Positions 1 to 7,497 of a DNA stretch of 10,579 nucleotides are shown here, piece after piece (the first letter of the stretch is position 1; the number at the start of each line of letters is the position of its first letter). The stretch spans positions 1 through 10,579 of the forward strand of contig JAPOZE010000235.1 of NCBI GenBank assembly GCA_026706225.1, given 5' to 3'. The stretch is from Acidobacteriota bacterium (GTDB taxonomy: Bacteria; Acidobacteriota; Terriglobia; Versatilivoradales; Versatilivoraceae). The position numbers and the translations under genes are program-made. Below the pieces are notes generated by a model, which worked only from the letters and a program-made list of their open reading frames with translations, was not told the DNA's origin and made no database searches.

Positions 1-766
1 AATCACCACCCGCTTCGACGAGAGGTGTCTCCCTTCGGCCCTGTTCGGCACCCTTCACGAAACGGGCCACGCCCTCTATGAACAGGGAGTGAGCGCGGCC
101 CTGGAGCGCACCCCCCTGAGCGGCGGCACCTCCCTGGGCATTCATGAGTCCCAGTCGCGGATGTGGGAAAACCTGGTGGGCCGGAGCCGGGGCTTCTGGA
201 AATTCGCCTACCCCCGGCTCCAGCGCAGCTTTCCTCAAGAGTTGTCCGGGTGCTCCCTGGAATCCTTCTACCGGGCCATCAATCGGGTCGAGCCTTCGCT
301 CATCCGGGTTGAGGCCGACGAAGTGACCTACAATCTGCACATCATGCTGCGCTACGAGCTGGAAGCCCACCTGGTCGAGGACAGCCTCCCGGTGGCGGAC
401 CTGCCGGAGGCCTGGAACGACAAGATGCGGGACTACCTGGGGATCACTCCCCCCAACGATGCTCTGGGAGTGCTCCAGGACGTCCACTGGTCGCACGGCC
501 TGTTCGGGTATTTCCCCACCTATTCGCTGGGGAATCTGATTTCGGTGCAGCTTTACGACCGCGCCAGGAGGGAGGTTCCCGGCATCCCGGCGGCTATTGA
601 ACGCGGGGAATTCTCGCCGCTGCTGGGTTGGTTGAGGGAGCGCGTCCATTGCCATGGCCGGAAATTCATGCCCGCCGAACTGGTCCGTCGCATCACCGGA
701 GAGGAGCTGAGGGCCGCGCCCTTCGTGAGCTACCTGAGGGCCAAGTATGGGGAGATCTACAACTGA
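1..766 (+). CDS. M32 family (Taq-type) metallocarboxypeptidase, C-terminal part
   Basis: Zinc carboxypeptidase that removes C-terminal residues from peptides, probably in the cytoplasm (no N-terminus is visible to judge). The frame is open from base 2, so the gene is cut by the window edge; about 254 of the usual roughly 500 residues are visible. Near the left edge, around bases 56-85, it reads [12 protein letters not shown], the HExxH zinc site in its M32 form. About 25 residues later [12 protein letters not shown] carries the third zinc-ligand glutamate. Further on are DEVTYNLHI and [23 protein letters not shown], both hallmarks of the family. A GTG at 89 looks like a start to a gene finder but lies after the catalytic motif, so it is not the real start. 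The stop is TGA at 764-766. No terminator is evident before bioB, 76 nt downstream, so read-through is possible. Family assignment is firm; substrate preference is unknown. Confidence 0.96.
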   Translation, partial: ITTRFDERCLPSALFGTLHETGHALYEQGVSAALERTPLSGGTSLGIHESQSRMWENLVGRSRGFWKFAYPRLQRSFPQELSGCSLESFYRAINRVEPSLIRVEADEVTYNLHIMLRYELEAHLVEDSLPVADLPEAWNDKMRDYLGITPPNDALGVLQDVHWSHGLFGYFPTYSLGNLISVQLYDRARREVPGIPAAIERGEFSPLLGWLRERVHCHGRKFMPAELVRRITGEELRAAPFVSYLRAKYGEIYN

Positions 767-842
767 TCCGCTACCCGTGGCCAGGGGAGCGCCCAGCGTC
801 ACCCCGCCGGGATTCCAACCGGAGTCGAGGAAGAGCGCCAAC

Positions 843-1829
843 ATGAAGCAGGCCGATTCGAGCCCTATCCGTTCTGACTGGAGCCTGGAAGAAATCGAGG
901 CCATCTACACGCTGCCCCTTCCAGAGCTGATCTTTCGCGCCCAGAGCCTGCACCGCCGCCACCACTGCGCCGAGGAGGTGCAGGGATGCTCGCTTCTCAG
1001 CATCAAGACCGGGGGGTGCCCGGAAGACTGCGGCTACTGCCCGCAATCGGCCCGTTACGATACGGGCGTTGCCGGCCAGAAGCTCTTGAGCCCCGAGCAG
1101 GTGCTGGCCTCTGCGCGGGAAGCGCGCCGGCAGGGGGCCACCCGCTTTTGCATGGGGGCGGCCTGGCGCCAGGCGCCTGACGGTGACGAGTTCGAGAAAG
1201 TGTTGTCCATGGTGCGCGGCGTCAAGGAGCTGAGCATGGAGGCCTGCTGCACCCTGGGGATGTTGTCTCAGCCCCAGGCGGAGGCACTGGCCCAGGCGGG
1301 ACTGACGGCCTACAACCACAACCTGGACACCTCGCCCGAGTTCTACGGCCGCATCATCACCACCCGGACCTACCGGGATCGTCTGGAAACCCTGGAACGG
1401 GTGCGCAATGCGGGCATCAGCGTCTGCTGCGGCGGGATTATCGGCATGGGGGAGAGCCGCCGGGACCGTTGGCGCCTGCTGGAACAGTTGGCCACCCAGG
1501 ATCCTCACCCGGAGAGCGTGCCCATCAATCTGCTGGTTCGGGTGGAAGGAACCCCGCTGGCGGATCAGGCAGCGGTGGATCCTTTCGAAATGGTCCGCAT
1601 GATCGCAACCGCCCGCATCCTGATGCCGGAGGCCATGGTGCGCTTGAGCGCCGGCCGCCTGTCGCTCTCGGATGAAGCCCAGGCGCTTTGCCTGCTGGCC
1701 GGCGCCAATTCGGTCTTCATGGGGGAGCGGTTGCTGACCACTCCCAATCCCCAAACCGACCTGGATCGAGATCTGCTGGAACGCCTGGGGATGCGGCTTC
1801 GGTCAGAGGCGGCAGAGGTAACCGCATGA
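843..1829 (+). CDS. bioB: Biotin synthase (radical SAM)
   Basis: Inserts sulfur into dethiobiotin to give biotin, the last step of the pathway, using a radical-SAM [4Fe-4S] cluster and a sacrificial [2Fe-2S] cluster. The product is 328 aa, close to the E. coli enzyme (about 346). The SAM cluster motif CPEDCGYC gives C59, C63 and C66. The [2Fe-2S] ligands are all present by motif: C103 (RFCMGAAWR), C135 (EACCTLGML), C195 ([11 protein letters not shown]) and R267 (VRLSAGR). [12 protein letters not shown] and the PINLL strand are also family features, so the enzyme looks intact. The frame is open upstream to about 747, but the ATG at 843 is preferred: GAGGAAG lies about 9 nt upstream and the alignment starts soon after it; the extra upstream residues overlap the carboxypeptidase end and resemble nothing. 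No other biotin genes are in the window, and no BirA-like operator was recognised before it. Confidence 0.97.
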   Translation: MKQADSSPIRSDWSLEEIEAIYTLPLPELIFRAQSLHRRHHCAEEVQGCSLLSIKTGGCPEDCGYCPQSARYDTGVAGQKLLSPEQVLASAREARRQGATRFCMGAAWRQAPDGDEFEKVLSMVRGVKELSMEACCTLGMLSQPQAEALAQAGLTAYNHNLDTSPEFYGRIITTRTYRDRLETLERVRNAGISVCCGGIIGMGESRRDRWRLLEQLATQDPHPESVPINLLVRVEGTPLADQAAVDPFEMVRMIATARILMPEAMVRLSAGRLSLSDEAQALCLLAGANSVFMGERLLTTPNPQTDLDRDLLERLGMRLRSEAAEVTA

Positions 1830-2067
1830 ACCTTTATCAAATGGGCGGCTGCACCACTATGGCCCTGCATCCCTCTGCGAAGGGTCCGAGTGTCCTGCCT
1901 GCCGGCCACGAAACCGGAGGCGATGGGCCGTAGCGTTCGACGTCGAGCACTGGCCGGAACCATGCGAGGGATGAAGTCGACTCCCGGCAGAGGCCCCGCG
2001 TAGCATTTCTCCAAAAACCCGGCCCCGCGGCGAAGATCCTCCACCAAATCCTCCCGGCAAGTCTCCT

Positions 2068-2087
2068 GGGAATCCCCGGGGATTCCC
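2068..2087. promoter_or_regulatory. Perfect 20-bp palindrome, candidate operator
   Basis: GGGAATCCCCGGGGATTCCC reads identically on both strands over all 20 bases with no spacer. Its centre is about 44 bp upstream of the start point predicted from the extended -10 at 2107-2115, the usual position for a dimeric regulator that activates, or that competes with polymerase at the -35 region. It lacks a loop and a T-run, which argues against an intrinsic terminator. The regulator is unknown and the operator role is inferred from symmetry and position only. Confidence 0.45.
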
Positions 2088-2106
2088 CCGGCCCGCTCCG
2101 GGGCTG

Positions 2107-2115
2107 TGCTATAAT
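2107..2115 (+). promoter_or_regulatory. Extended -10 promoter element for rfaE2-mfd
   Basis: TGCTATAAT matches the extended -10 consensus TGnTATAAT exactly and stands out in GC-rich surroundings. No good -35 is seen at the usual distance (about 2087-2092 is C/G-rich), which is typical of extended -10 promoters or of activator-dependent ones. Transcription would start near 2122, giving a leader of roughly 46 nt before the rfaE2 ATG. Confidence 0.6.
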
Positions 2116-2167
2116 CCCGGCCTGCTATCCCTGCTCCCTGCCTCCGATCTCCCCGTCGGTTTCCAAC

Positions 2168-2659
2168 ATGTCGCAGCAGAAGATTCTGGCTTTGGAGGAC
2201 CTGCTGGCGCAACGGGCTCGCTTGCGGCAGGAGAACAAGCGGACGGTCTTCACCAACGGATGTTTCGATCTGCTCCACCCCGGCCACATCGATTACCTGA
2301 GCCGCGCCCGGCGAATGGGAGACGCCCTCATTGTCGGAGTCAACAGCGATCGTTCGGTCAGGGAGCTGAAGGGACCCCTGCGGCCGATCCTGACCCAGGA
2401 CGAGCGGACCCGCCTGCTCTCGGGGCTTGACAGCGTCGACTACCTTACGGTCTTTGACGAGGATACGCCCCATCGGCTGATCGCGGCTCTGCTTCCCGAC
2501 GTGCTGGTCAAGGGGGGCGACTGGACGGTGGAAACCATCGTGGGACGGCAGGAGGTGGAGGCGGCCGGCGGCAGGGTGGTTCCCCTGCCCTACCTGGAGG
2601 GTCAATCCTCCACCGCAATCATCGAGCGCATTCTTCACCGCTACGGCCGGAAGGCTTAG
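2168..2659 (+). CDS. rfaE2: D-glycero-beta-D-manno-heptose 1-phosphate adenylyltransferase (stand-alone RfaE2/HldE C-domain)
   Basis: Transfers AMP from ATP to heptose 1-phosphate to make ADP-heptose for lipopolysaccharide core or related heptose glycans; cytoplasmic. The protein is 163 aa, the size of the separate nucleotidyltransferase domain; in E. coli it is fused behind a ribokinase-like kinase in HldE. Motifs in order: [17 protein letters not shown] (residues about 28-44) with the HxGH nucleotide-binding signature, [18 protein letters not shown], the [10 protein letters not shown] segment, DVLVKGGDW, and the C-terminal [22 protein letters not shown] that distinguishes the RfaE2 group from glycerol-3-phosphate and pantetheine-phosphate relatives. 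The partner kinase (RfaE1) and phosphatase (GmhB) are not in the window. The leader is pyrimidine-rich and shows no Shine-Dalgarno; no better start is in frame. The stop TAG is followed after 2 nt by mfd, implying co-transcription and possibly coupled translation. Confidence 0.92.
   Translation: MSQQKILALEDLLAQRARLRQENKRTVFTNGCFDLLHPGHIDYLSRARRMGDALIVGVNSDRSVRELKGPLRPILTQDERTRLLSGLDSVDYLTVFDEDTPHRLIAALLPDVLVKGGDWTVETIVGRQEVEAAGGRVVPLPYLEGQSSTAIIERILHRYGRKA
2649..2654 (+). promoter_or_regulatory. Ribosome binding site deciding the mfd start
   Basis: GGAAGG lies inside the last codons of rfaE2, 7 nt before the GTG at 2662. It supports that GTG as the mfd start. The overlapping ATG at 2660 is in another frame. 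Confidence 0.55.
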
Positions 2660-2661
2660 AT

Positions 2662-5600
2662 GTGGCTACCCAACATCTGCTTTCCAAACTGGCGCAGGAC
2701 CCGCTCCTCCAATCGATTCCCGGCCAGGTCGATTCCGGACCCTGCGTGATCACCCTGTCCGGCATCACCGCGGCTGCAAAACCCGCCTATCTGGCCCTCC
2801 TGCACCGGATCCTGAGTCGGCCGATTCTGTTCGTCAGCGCCGGTGTCCCGGACCTGGAAGCCATGGCCGCCACCACGGCCTTTTATCACCGCGGCCTTTC
2901 CGGGAGGCCGGGGGAGCGGGTGGCCGCCTTTCCGGCACTGCAGCCGGGTCCCTATAGCGGTCTTTCTCCCCACGCCGAGGCTGTGGAGCAGCGGACCCTG
3001 GCCCTCTGGAAGATGCACCGGCGGTCCCTGGACATTCTGCTCTGCGGCCCCACGGCCCTGGTGACTCGCTTGCCGGAGGTTCTTCCCGACCTCCTGCAGG
3101 TGCCCGAGCTGGCTCCGGGCAGAGAGATCGCCCTGGAGGAGCTGATCGGCTACCTGAAACGGGCGGGGTATGTCAGGGAAGAGCCGGTGACCGGTGTGGG
3201 GACCTTCTCCCGCCGTGGCGGAATTCTGGACGTCTATCCCCCGGGCAGCCCCAATCCGGCACGCATCGAGTTCTTCGGAGACGAGGTTGAATCGCTCCGG
3301 GAGTTCTCGGTGAGCTCGCAGCGGTCGGTGGGGCGTCTCGAGAGCCTGACGCCGGTTCCGATGAGAGAAACCTTTGTGGATCCCCGTGCTCTCCAGGAGT
3401 GGAGCCGGGAGGCGTCCCGGAGGTGGAATCCTCAGGATTTTCCCGCATTCTTCGAGACCCAGGTGATCCAGGCCGGCCGGGGGGAGCACTTCCAGGGGTT
3501 CGAGTTCCTGCACGGGCTGACGCTTCCCCTGCAGGTGTCGTTTCTGGACCATGCTGCCGATTTCGTGGTGGTGAGGGATGAGCCGGACGAGTTGGAGGAG
3601 GGATTGCGCCACTGGTGGGAGGACCTGGCCGGGGACCGGGAGGGGTTGAGCCGGCGCGGGTGGCCCAGCCTGAATCCTGAAGAACTCTTTCTTTCCCCGA
3701 CCGAAGCCGGGGAAAGGCTGGCGGGACGTCCGGTCATCGACCTGAAACAACTGGGAATCGCGCCCGGCCGGCAGTCGGACCCTTCGTCCTCTTCGCTTCC
3801 GTCCGAGGGCGAGACGCCTGCCCGCCCGCTCGATTCAAGGTCTCAAGCGGCTGCCGCCCCGGCCCCGATCCACCTGGACTGTCAGACGGCGCCTCTCCGA
3901 AAGTACCACGGCGACATCGCCAGCCTGGCCCGGGACCTGCGCCAGTGGCTGGAAGCCGGCGTTCGGCTGCTGTTCGCCCAGTCATCCCTGGGCCGGGCCG
4001 AACGCCTGGGGGAAATGCTGCGGGAATACGATCTTCCGGTCGTTTCCGATTTCGACGCCAAGGGACGACCGGGCGACGGGACGCGCGACCGGATTACCAT
4101 CGCGGTCGGACACGTCCTGGAGGGGTTCCGACACCCCTCCTCCGGGATCTGCATCTTCGGGGACGAGGACGTTTTCGACGAAGTGGAGTTCCTCGCCCAT
4201 CCGGCTCCGTCCAGGTCTAGAAGGGGAACCTTTGTTTCGGACTTCCGCGAGCTGAATCCCGGGGACACTCTGGTGCACGTCGACCACGGCATCGGTCGCT
4301 ACCGGGGACTGAAGCAGATCGACCGCGGCGGGGTGAATCAGGAGTTCATGATCCTGGAGTATTTCGACGAAGCCCGGCTGTACGTGCCTCTGGAGAGGCT
4401 GGACCTGGTTCAAAAGCACAGCAGCGGCGACAGCGCGCGCCCTCCCCTCGACAAGCTGGGCGGAGTGAGCTGGAGAAAAGCCAAGGCCCGCGCCAGGAAG
4501 TCCATCCGGGACATGGCTCGGGAACTGCTCGATCTCTACGCCCGGAGAAGGATCGCGCCGGGATACCGCTTTTCCGCCAACGGGCACTGGCATCGGGAAT
4601 TCGAGGACGCCTTCGAGTTCACCGAGACCCCGGATCAAAGGGCCGCCATTCAGGACCTCTACCGGGACATGGAAGTGAGCAGCCCCATGGACCGGCTGCT
4701 CTGTGGGGACGTGGGCTTCGGCAAGACCGAGGTAGCCATGCGGGCGGCCTTCAAGGCCGCCTTCGACGGCAAGCAGGCGGCGGTCCTGGCTCCCACGACC
4801 ATCCTGGTCTACCAGCACTACCTGCGTTTCAGGCAGCGCTTTACCGCATTTCCCATAACCATCGAGATGTTGAGCCGATTCCGCAGACCCAGGGAACAAA
4901 AGGCCATTCTGGAGCGGGTGGCCACCGGCAAGGTGGACGTCCTGATCGGTACCCATCGCATGCTTTCCAAGGACATCCGGTTCAGGGACCTGGGCCTGTT
5001 GATCGTGGACGAGGAGCAGCGCTTCGGCGTGGCTCACAAGGAGAGATTGAGGCAGTTGAAGAAGAACGTCGACACCTTGACCATGACGGCCACCCCCATT
5101 CCAAGAACCCTGCACATGTCGTTGACGGGCATCCGGGACATGTCGGTGATCGAGACGCCTCCCCAGGATCGCCTGGCCATACAGACCGCGGTGCTGCCCT
5201 TCAGCCGCCAGGTGATCCAAAACGCCATCAGAAATGAACTGGGGCGCCAGGGCCAGGTCTATTTTGTCCACAACACGGTGGAGACCATCGATTCCATTGC
5301 CGCGTTGATCGGGGACATCTGCCCTGAAGCTCGCCTGCTGGTGGCTCACGGTCAGATGAAGGAGAAAGACCTGGAGGCCACCTTGCTGAAGTTCCTGAGG
5401 CACGAGGCCGACGTGCTGGTTTCTACTACGATCATAGAAAACGGTCTGGACATCCCGCTGGTCAATACCATGATCGTCAATCGAGCCGACCGGTTCGGAC
5501 TGTCGCAGCTCTACCAGTTGCGGGGGCGGGTGGGCCGTTCCAGCCGCCGCGCCTACGCCTATCTGCTGGTCCCGCCGCGCCAGACGCTTACCGGCGTCGC

Positions 5601-6240
5601 ACGCCAGCGTCTGGCGGCATTGAAGGAATTCAGCGAGCTGGGATCGGGTTTCAAGGTGGCGGCCCTGGACCTGGAGTTGCGGGGTGCTGGCAACCTGCTG
5701 GGCGGGGACCAACATGGGCATGTCAACGCCATCGGCTTCGATCTTTTCTGTCAGATGCTGGAACGGACCATCCGGGAGCTCCAGGGGCAGGAAGTCGTGC
5801 CCGACATCCAGACCCGGATCGATCTCAGGGTGAGCGTCAAGATCCCACCGGACTACATCCCCGAGGAAAATCAACGCCTGAGCGTCTACAAGCGCATCTC
5901 CTCCCTGAAGCTGGACTCGGAGATGGATGCCCTGCGGGAGGAACTGGAGGACCGTTACGGGCCGCTGCCCGAGGAGGTGGAGAGACTCCTGGACTACATG
6001 AGGGTACGCCGTCTGGCGGAAAGGATTCTGGTGGAGTCGATGGAGAGAGATCGTCAGGGCATCGCCATAACCTTTCACCCCAAGACCCCCGTTTCGCCCC
6101 ACAAGCTGGTGGAAACCGTCTCCAGTGTCCCCGGCCTTTCGGTGAGCCCGGAGGGACAATTGAGGCTTCGGTCGGCAGGGGTCTCCCAAGGGGAAGTGCT
6201 TTCCTCGGTGCGAGCGCTGCTGGGCGAGCTGGCTTCCTGA
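2662..6240 (+). CDS. mfd: Transcription-repair coupling factor Mfd
   Basis: ATP-driven translocase that displaces RNA polymerase stalled at lesions and recruits UvrA; cytoplasmic. The protein is 1192 aa from a GTG start, slightly longer than E. coli Mfd (1148). Domains in order: an N-terminal UvrB-homology region (for example VTGVGTFSRRGGILDVYPPG near residues 174-193); a polar Ser/Pro/Ala-rich linker at about 370-402; a CarD-like RNA-polymerase-interacting domain starting near 525 (GDTLVHVDHGIGRYRGL from 534); a superfamily 2 motor with Walker A GDVGFGKT 682-689, Walker B DEEQ 783-786, motif III TATPIPRTLH 809-818 and motif VI RGRVGR 954-959; and the C-terminal TRCF regulatory domain from about 1052 (RIDLRVSVKIPPDYIPEENQRL). 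All motor motifs look intact. It sits directly behind rfaE2, and a foldase gene and an S4-protein gene follow on the same strand. Confidence 0.98.
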   Translation: MATQHLLSKLAQDPLLQSIPGQVDSGPCVITLSGITAAAKPAYLALLHRILSRPILFVSAGVPDLEAMAATTAFYHRGLSGRPGERVAAFPALQPGPYSGLSPHAEAVEQRTLALWKMHRRSLDILLCGPTALVTRLPEVLPDLLQVPELAPGREIALEELIGYLKRAGYVREEPVTGVGTFSRRGGILDVYPPGSPNPARIEFFGDEVESLREFSVSSQRSVGRLESLTPVPMRETFVDPRALQEWSREASRRWNPQDFPAFFETQVIQAGRGEHFQGFEFLHGLTLPLQVSFLDHAADFVVVRDEPDELEEGLRHWWEDLAGDREGLSRRGWPSLNPEELFLSPTEAGERLAGRPVIDLKQLGIAPGRQSDPSSSSLPSEGETPARPLDSRSQAAAAPAPIHLDCQTAPLRKYHGDIASLARDLRQWLEAGVRLLFAQSSLGRAERLGEMLREYDLPVVSDFDAKGRPGDGTRDRITIAVGHVLEGFRHPSSGICIFGDEDVFDEVEFLAHPAPSRSRRGTFVSDFRELNPGDTLVHVDHGIGRYRGLKQIDRGGVNQEFMILEYFDEARLYVPLERLDLVQKHSSGDSARPPLDKLGGVSWRKAKARARKSIRDMARELLDLYARRRIAPGYRFSANGHWHREFEDAFEFTETPDQRAAIQDLYRDMEVSSPMDRLLCGDVGFGKTEVAMRAAFKAAFDGKQAAVLAPTTILVYQHYLRFRQRFTAFPITIEMLSRFRRPREQKAILERVATGKVDVLIGTHRMLSKDIRFRDLGLLIVDEEQRFGVAHKERLRQLKKNVDTLTMTATPIPRTLHMSLTGIRDMSVIETPPQDRLAIQTAVLPFSRQVIQNAIRNELGRQGQVYFVHNTVETIDSIAALIGDICPEARLLVAHGQMKEKDLEATLLKFLRHEADVLVSTTIIENGLDIPLVNTMIVNRADRFGLSQLYQLRGRVGRSSRRAYAYLLVPPRQTLTGVARQRLAALKEFSELGSGFKVAALDLELRGAGNLLGGDQHGHVNAIGFDLFCQMLERTIRELQGQEVVPDIQTRIDLRVSVKIPPDYIPEENQRLSVYKRISSLKLDSEMDALREELEDRYGPLPEEVERLLDYMRVRRLAERILVESMERDRQGIAITFHPKTPVSPHKLVETVSSVPGLSVSPEGQLRLRSAGVSQGEVLSSVRALLGELAS

Positions 6241-6254
6241 GGAGTCCCTCGGGA

Positions 6255-6263
6255 TGTTACAAT
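6255..6263 (+). promoter_or_regulatory. Candidate extended -10 element just after mfd
   Basis: TGTTACAAT fits TGnTAnAAT with one mismatch from TATAAT, 15 nt past the mfd stop. It would start a transcript near 6270 with a leader of about 110 nt before the foldase ATG. No clear -35 is visible; the corresponding position falls in the last mfd codons. Confidence 0.35.
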
Positions 6264-6286
6264 CACTCCCCCCTCTGACACGGGCA

Positions 6287-6317
6287 GGTTAACTTCCGGG
6301 GAAAATTCGGTTAACAT
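6287..6317 (+). promoter_or_regulatory. Paired GGTTAAC elements overlapping a second promoter candidate
   Basis: GGTTAAC occurs at 6287-6293 and again at 6309-6315, exactly 22 bp apart, about two helical turns. The core GTTAAC is itself a palindrome. The copies also overlap a sigma70-like pair: TTAACT (6289-6294) and TAACAT (6312-6317) with a 17-bp spacer, each matching consensus at 4 of 6 positions. The segment could be a promoter for the foldase gene, a tandem operator, or both. The A/T-rich bases between the copies contrast with the GC-rich surroundings. Confidence 0.35.
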
Positions 6318-6341
6318 CGGGTATGTGCCGAACGGAAGGGT

Positions 6342-6356
6342 CCGGGTTCTGCCCGG
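6342..6356 (+). promoter_or_regulatory. Small leader hairpin upstream of the foldase ribosome binding site
   Basis: CCGGG-TTCTG-CCCGG forms a 5-bp GC stem with a 5-nt loop, 12 nt before the purine-rich ribosome binding site. No T-run follows, so it is not a terminator. A role in translation or RNA stability is possible but speculative. Confidence 0.25.
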
Positions 6357-6368
6357 CGGGGGAGTTCG

Positions 6369-6377
6369 AGGAGGAGG
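6369..6377 (+). promoter_or_regulatory. Strong Shine-Dalgarno deciding the foldase start
   Basis: AGGAGGAGG ends 4 nt before the ATG at 6382. It selects that ATG over the in-frame GTG at 6325, which would add 19 Gly/Arg-rich residues ahead of the signal peptide. Confidence 0.85.
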
Positions 6378-6381
6378 AACC

Positions 6382-7461
6382 ATGAAGCCAAGGCTTTCTC
6401 ACGGGTTGCTGACGGGAGTGCTGCTGTTTTGCGGCGCCTCTCTGGCGGAAACCACCGTCTTCGAGGAGATCATCTGCCGGGTCAACAACGACATCATCAC
6501 CAAGTCCGAATACCAGGAGGCCGTAACCCTGCTCAAGCTCCGGACCCAAAGGCAGCAAAAACTCACCGGCGAACAGTTGGCGCAGGCGGTGCGCGAGGGC
6601 GAAAAGGATCTGCTCAAGAACATGATCGAGGAACGGCTGCTGGTGCAAAAGGCAGTGGAGCTGGGGATGACCGCCGATACCGACGTCATCAAGTACCTGG
6701 ACCGGCTCCGAAGCGAGAACAATCTCCCCAGCATCGAAGCCCTGGAGCAGACGATGCGCGGACAGGGAATCAATCCCGCCGAGTTCAGAAAGAGAATCAA
6801 GGAGCAGAGTCTCAAGGAACAGGTGCTGGGGCGCGAAGTCTACTACCGCATTCAGGTTTCGACCGCGGAGATCACGACCTTTTATGAGGCCAACCGGGAA
6901 AAGTTCGATCGGCCGGAGCAGGTGCGGCTTCAGGAAATTCTGATCGCCTCCAACGGAAACGCTCCCTCCGAAGTCGAGCAACGCAGGAAAAAGGCCGAGG
7001 AGGTGCTGCAGAAGGCCAGGGGCGGAGAGGTGTTCGACGACCTGGTGGCCCAATATTCCGAGGGGCCGGCCGCCAAGATGAGGGGCGACCTGGGGTTCTT
7101 TCGCAGAGGAATGCTCCTGAAGGAGGTCGAGGACGTCGTCTTTTCCCTGCGACGAGGCCAGATTACCGATATCGTGGAGGGCCAGGGCGGCTTCCGCATC
7201 TTCAAGGTGATCGAAAAGAACACCGCCGGCATTCAGCCCCTGGACATGGTCAAGGATCAGATCCGCGAGAAGCTGGTTCAGGACAAAGCCGTCCCGGCTG
7301 TCCGGAAGTACATGGAGGTGCTGCGCCGCCAAAGCTACATCCGTCTCAAGGACGGCTACGTGGACAGCGGCGCCGAGGTGGAGACCGCCTCTGCCGACAA
7401 GGACCAGCCCGCCGGCAACCAGCCCCCGCCGGCAGCCTTCGAGGGCGGGCAGAAGAAGTAG
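6382..7461 (+). CDS. SurA/PpiC-type peptidyl-prolyl cis-trans isomerase, exported foldase
   Basis: Chaperone with a parvulin-type proline isomerase domain, expected to act in the periplasm on outer-membrane or secreted proteins. The protein is 359 aa. An N-terminal signal peptide is visible (basic MKPR, then hydrophobic LLTGVLLFCGASLA) with likely cleavage after A22; the Cys at 17 lacks a good lipobox. Residues about 25-165 form a SurA N-terminal-like chaperone region beginning EEIICRVNNDIITKSEYQ and rich in charged helices. The PpiC domain spans about 180-278 (QVRLQEILIAS, FDDLVAQYSEGPAAKMRGDLGFF, GQITDIVEGQGGFRIFKVIE). A helix returning to the chaperone core follows, then a Pro/Ala/Asp-rich tail of about 30 residues. 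There is one parvulin domain rather than the two of E. coli SurA (428 aa), so it is SurA-like or PrsA-like rather than a clear orthologue. It lies 141 nt after mfd, with promoter-like sequence between, and 36 nt before the S4 gene. Confidence 0.9.
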   Translation: MKPRLSHGLLTGVLLFCGASLAETTVFEEIICRVNNDIITKSEYQEAVTLLKLRTQRQQKLTGEQLAQAVREGEKDLLKNMIEERLLVQKAVELGMTADTDVIKYLDRLRSENNLPSIEALEQTMRGQGINPAEFRKRIKEQSLKEQVLGREVYYRIQVSTAEITTFYEANREKFDRPEQVRLQEILIASNGNAPSEVEQRRKKAEEVLQKARGGEVFDDLVAQYSEGPAAKMRGDLGFFRRGMLLKEVEDVVFSLRRGQITDIVEGQGGFRIFKVIEKNTAGIQPLDMVKDQIREKLVQDKAVPAVRKYMEVLRRQSYIRLKDGYVDSGAEVETASADKDQPAGNQPPPAAFEGGQKK

Positions 7462-7497
7462 GTTCCCGCCTCTCCCCTTCATCCCCCACCCCAATCC

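Larger units (their letters stand above)
1830..2167. other. Gene-poor spacer between bioB and rfaE2
   Basis: This 338-bp stretch has no convincing gene. An ATG at 1826 overlaps the bioB stop as ATGA and opens a 35-codon frame ending at 1933 (begins [20 protein letters not shown]), with no recognisable domain and no Shine-Dalgarno of its own; I do not call it a gene. The sequence holds short direct repeats: GGCCCCGCG at 1992-2000 and 2021-2029, and CTCCCGGCA at 1981-1989 and 2051-2059. The right part holds a 20-bp palindrome and a promoter-like element, listed separately. There is no hairpin followed by a T-run, so the 3' end of the bioB transcript is not evident. Confidence 0.6.

Noticed and set aside
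767..842. Possible promoter or terminator between the carboxypeptidase and bioB
   Set aside because: No -10/-35 pair or hairpin with T-run could be found in these 76 bases.
771..1754. 327-codon minus-strand frame opposite bioB
   Set aside because: bioB carries every catalytic residue on the plus strand; the antisense translation has no domain.
1822..1974. Plus-strand frame reading VAFDVEHW, faintly like a polysaccharide deacetylase N-terminal motif
   Set aside because: Only about 50 codons, no ATG start, no further deacetylase motifs in any frame downstream; likely chance.
2068..2087. Palindrome as an intrinsic terminator for bioB
   Set aside because: There is no loop spacer and no T-run on either side, and it is about 240 bp past the bioB stop but next to a promoter element.
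1565..2638. 357-codon minus-strand frame opposite the end of bioB, the spacer and rfaE2
   Set aside because: Antisense to two firmly identified genes with no recognisable motif. It also crosses the promoter-like spacer.
3982..6189. 735-codon open frame on the minus strand opposite mfd
   Set aside because: It lies entirely antisense to a certain gene; its long open length follows from G/C-rich third codon positions, and the translation shows no domain.
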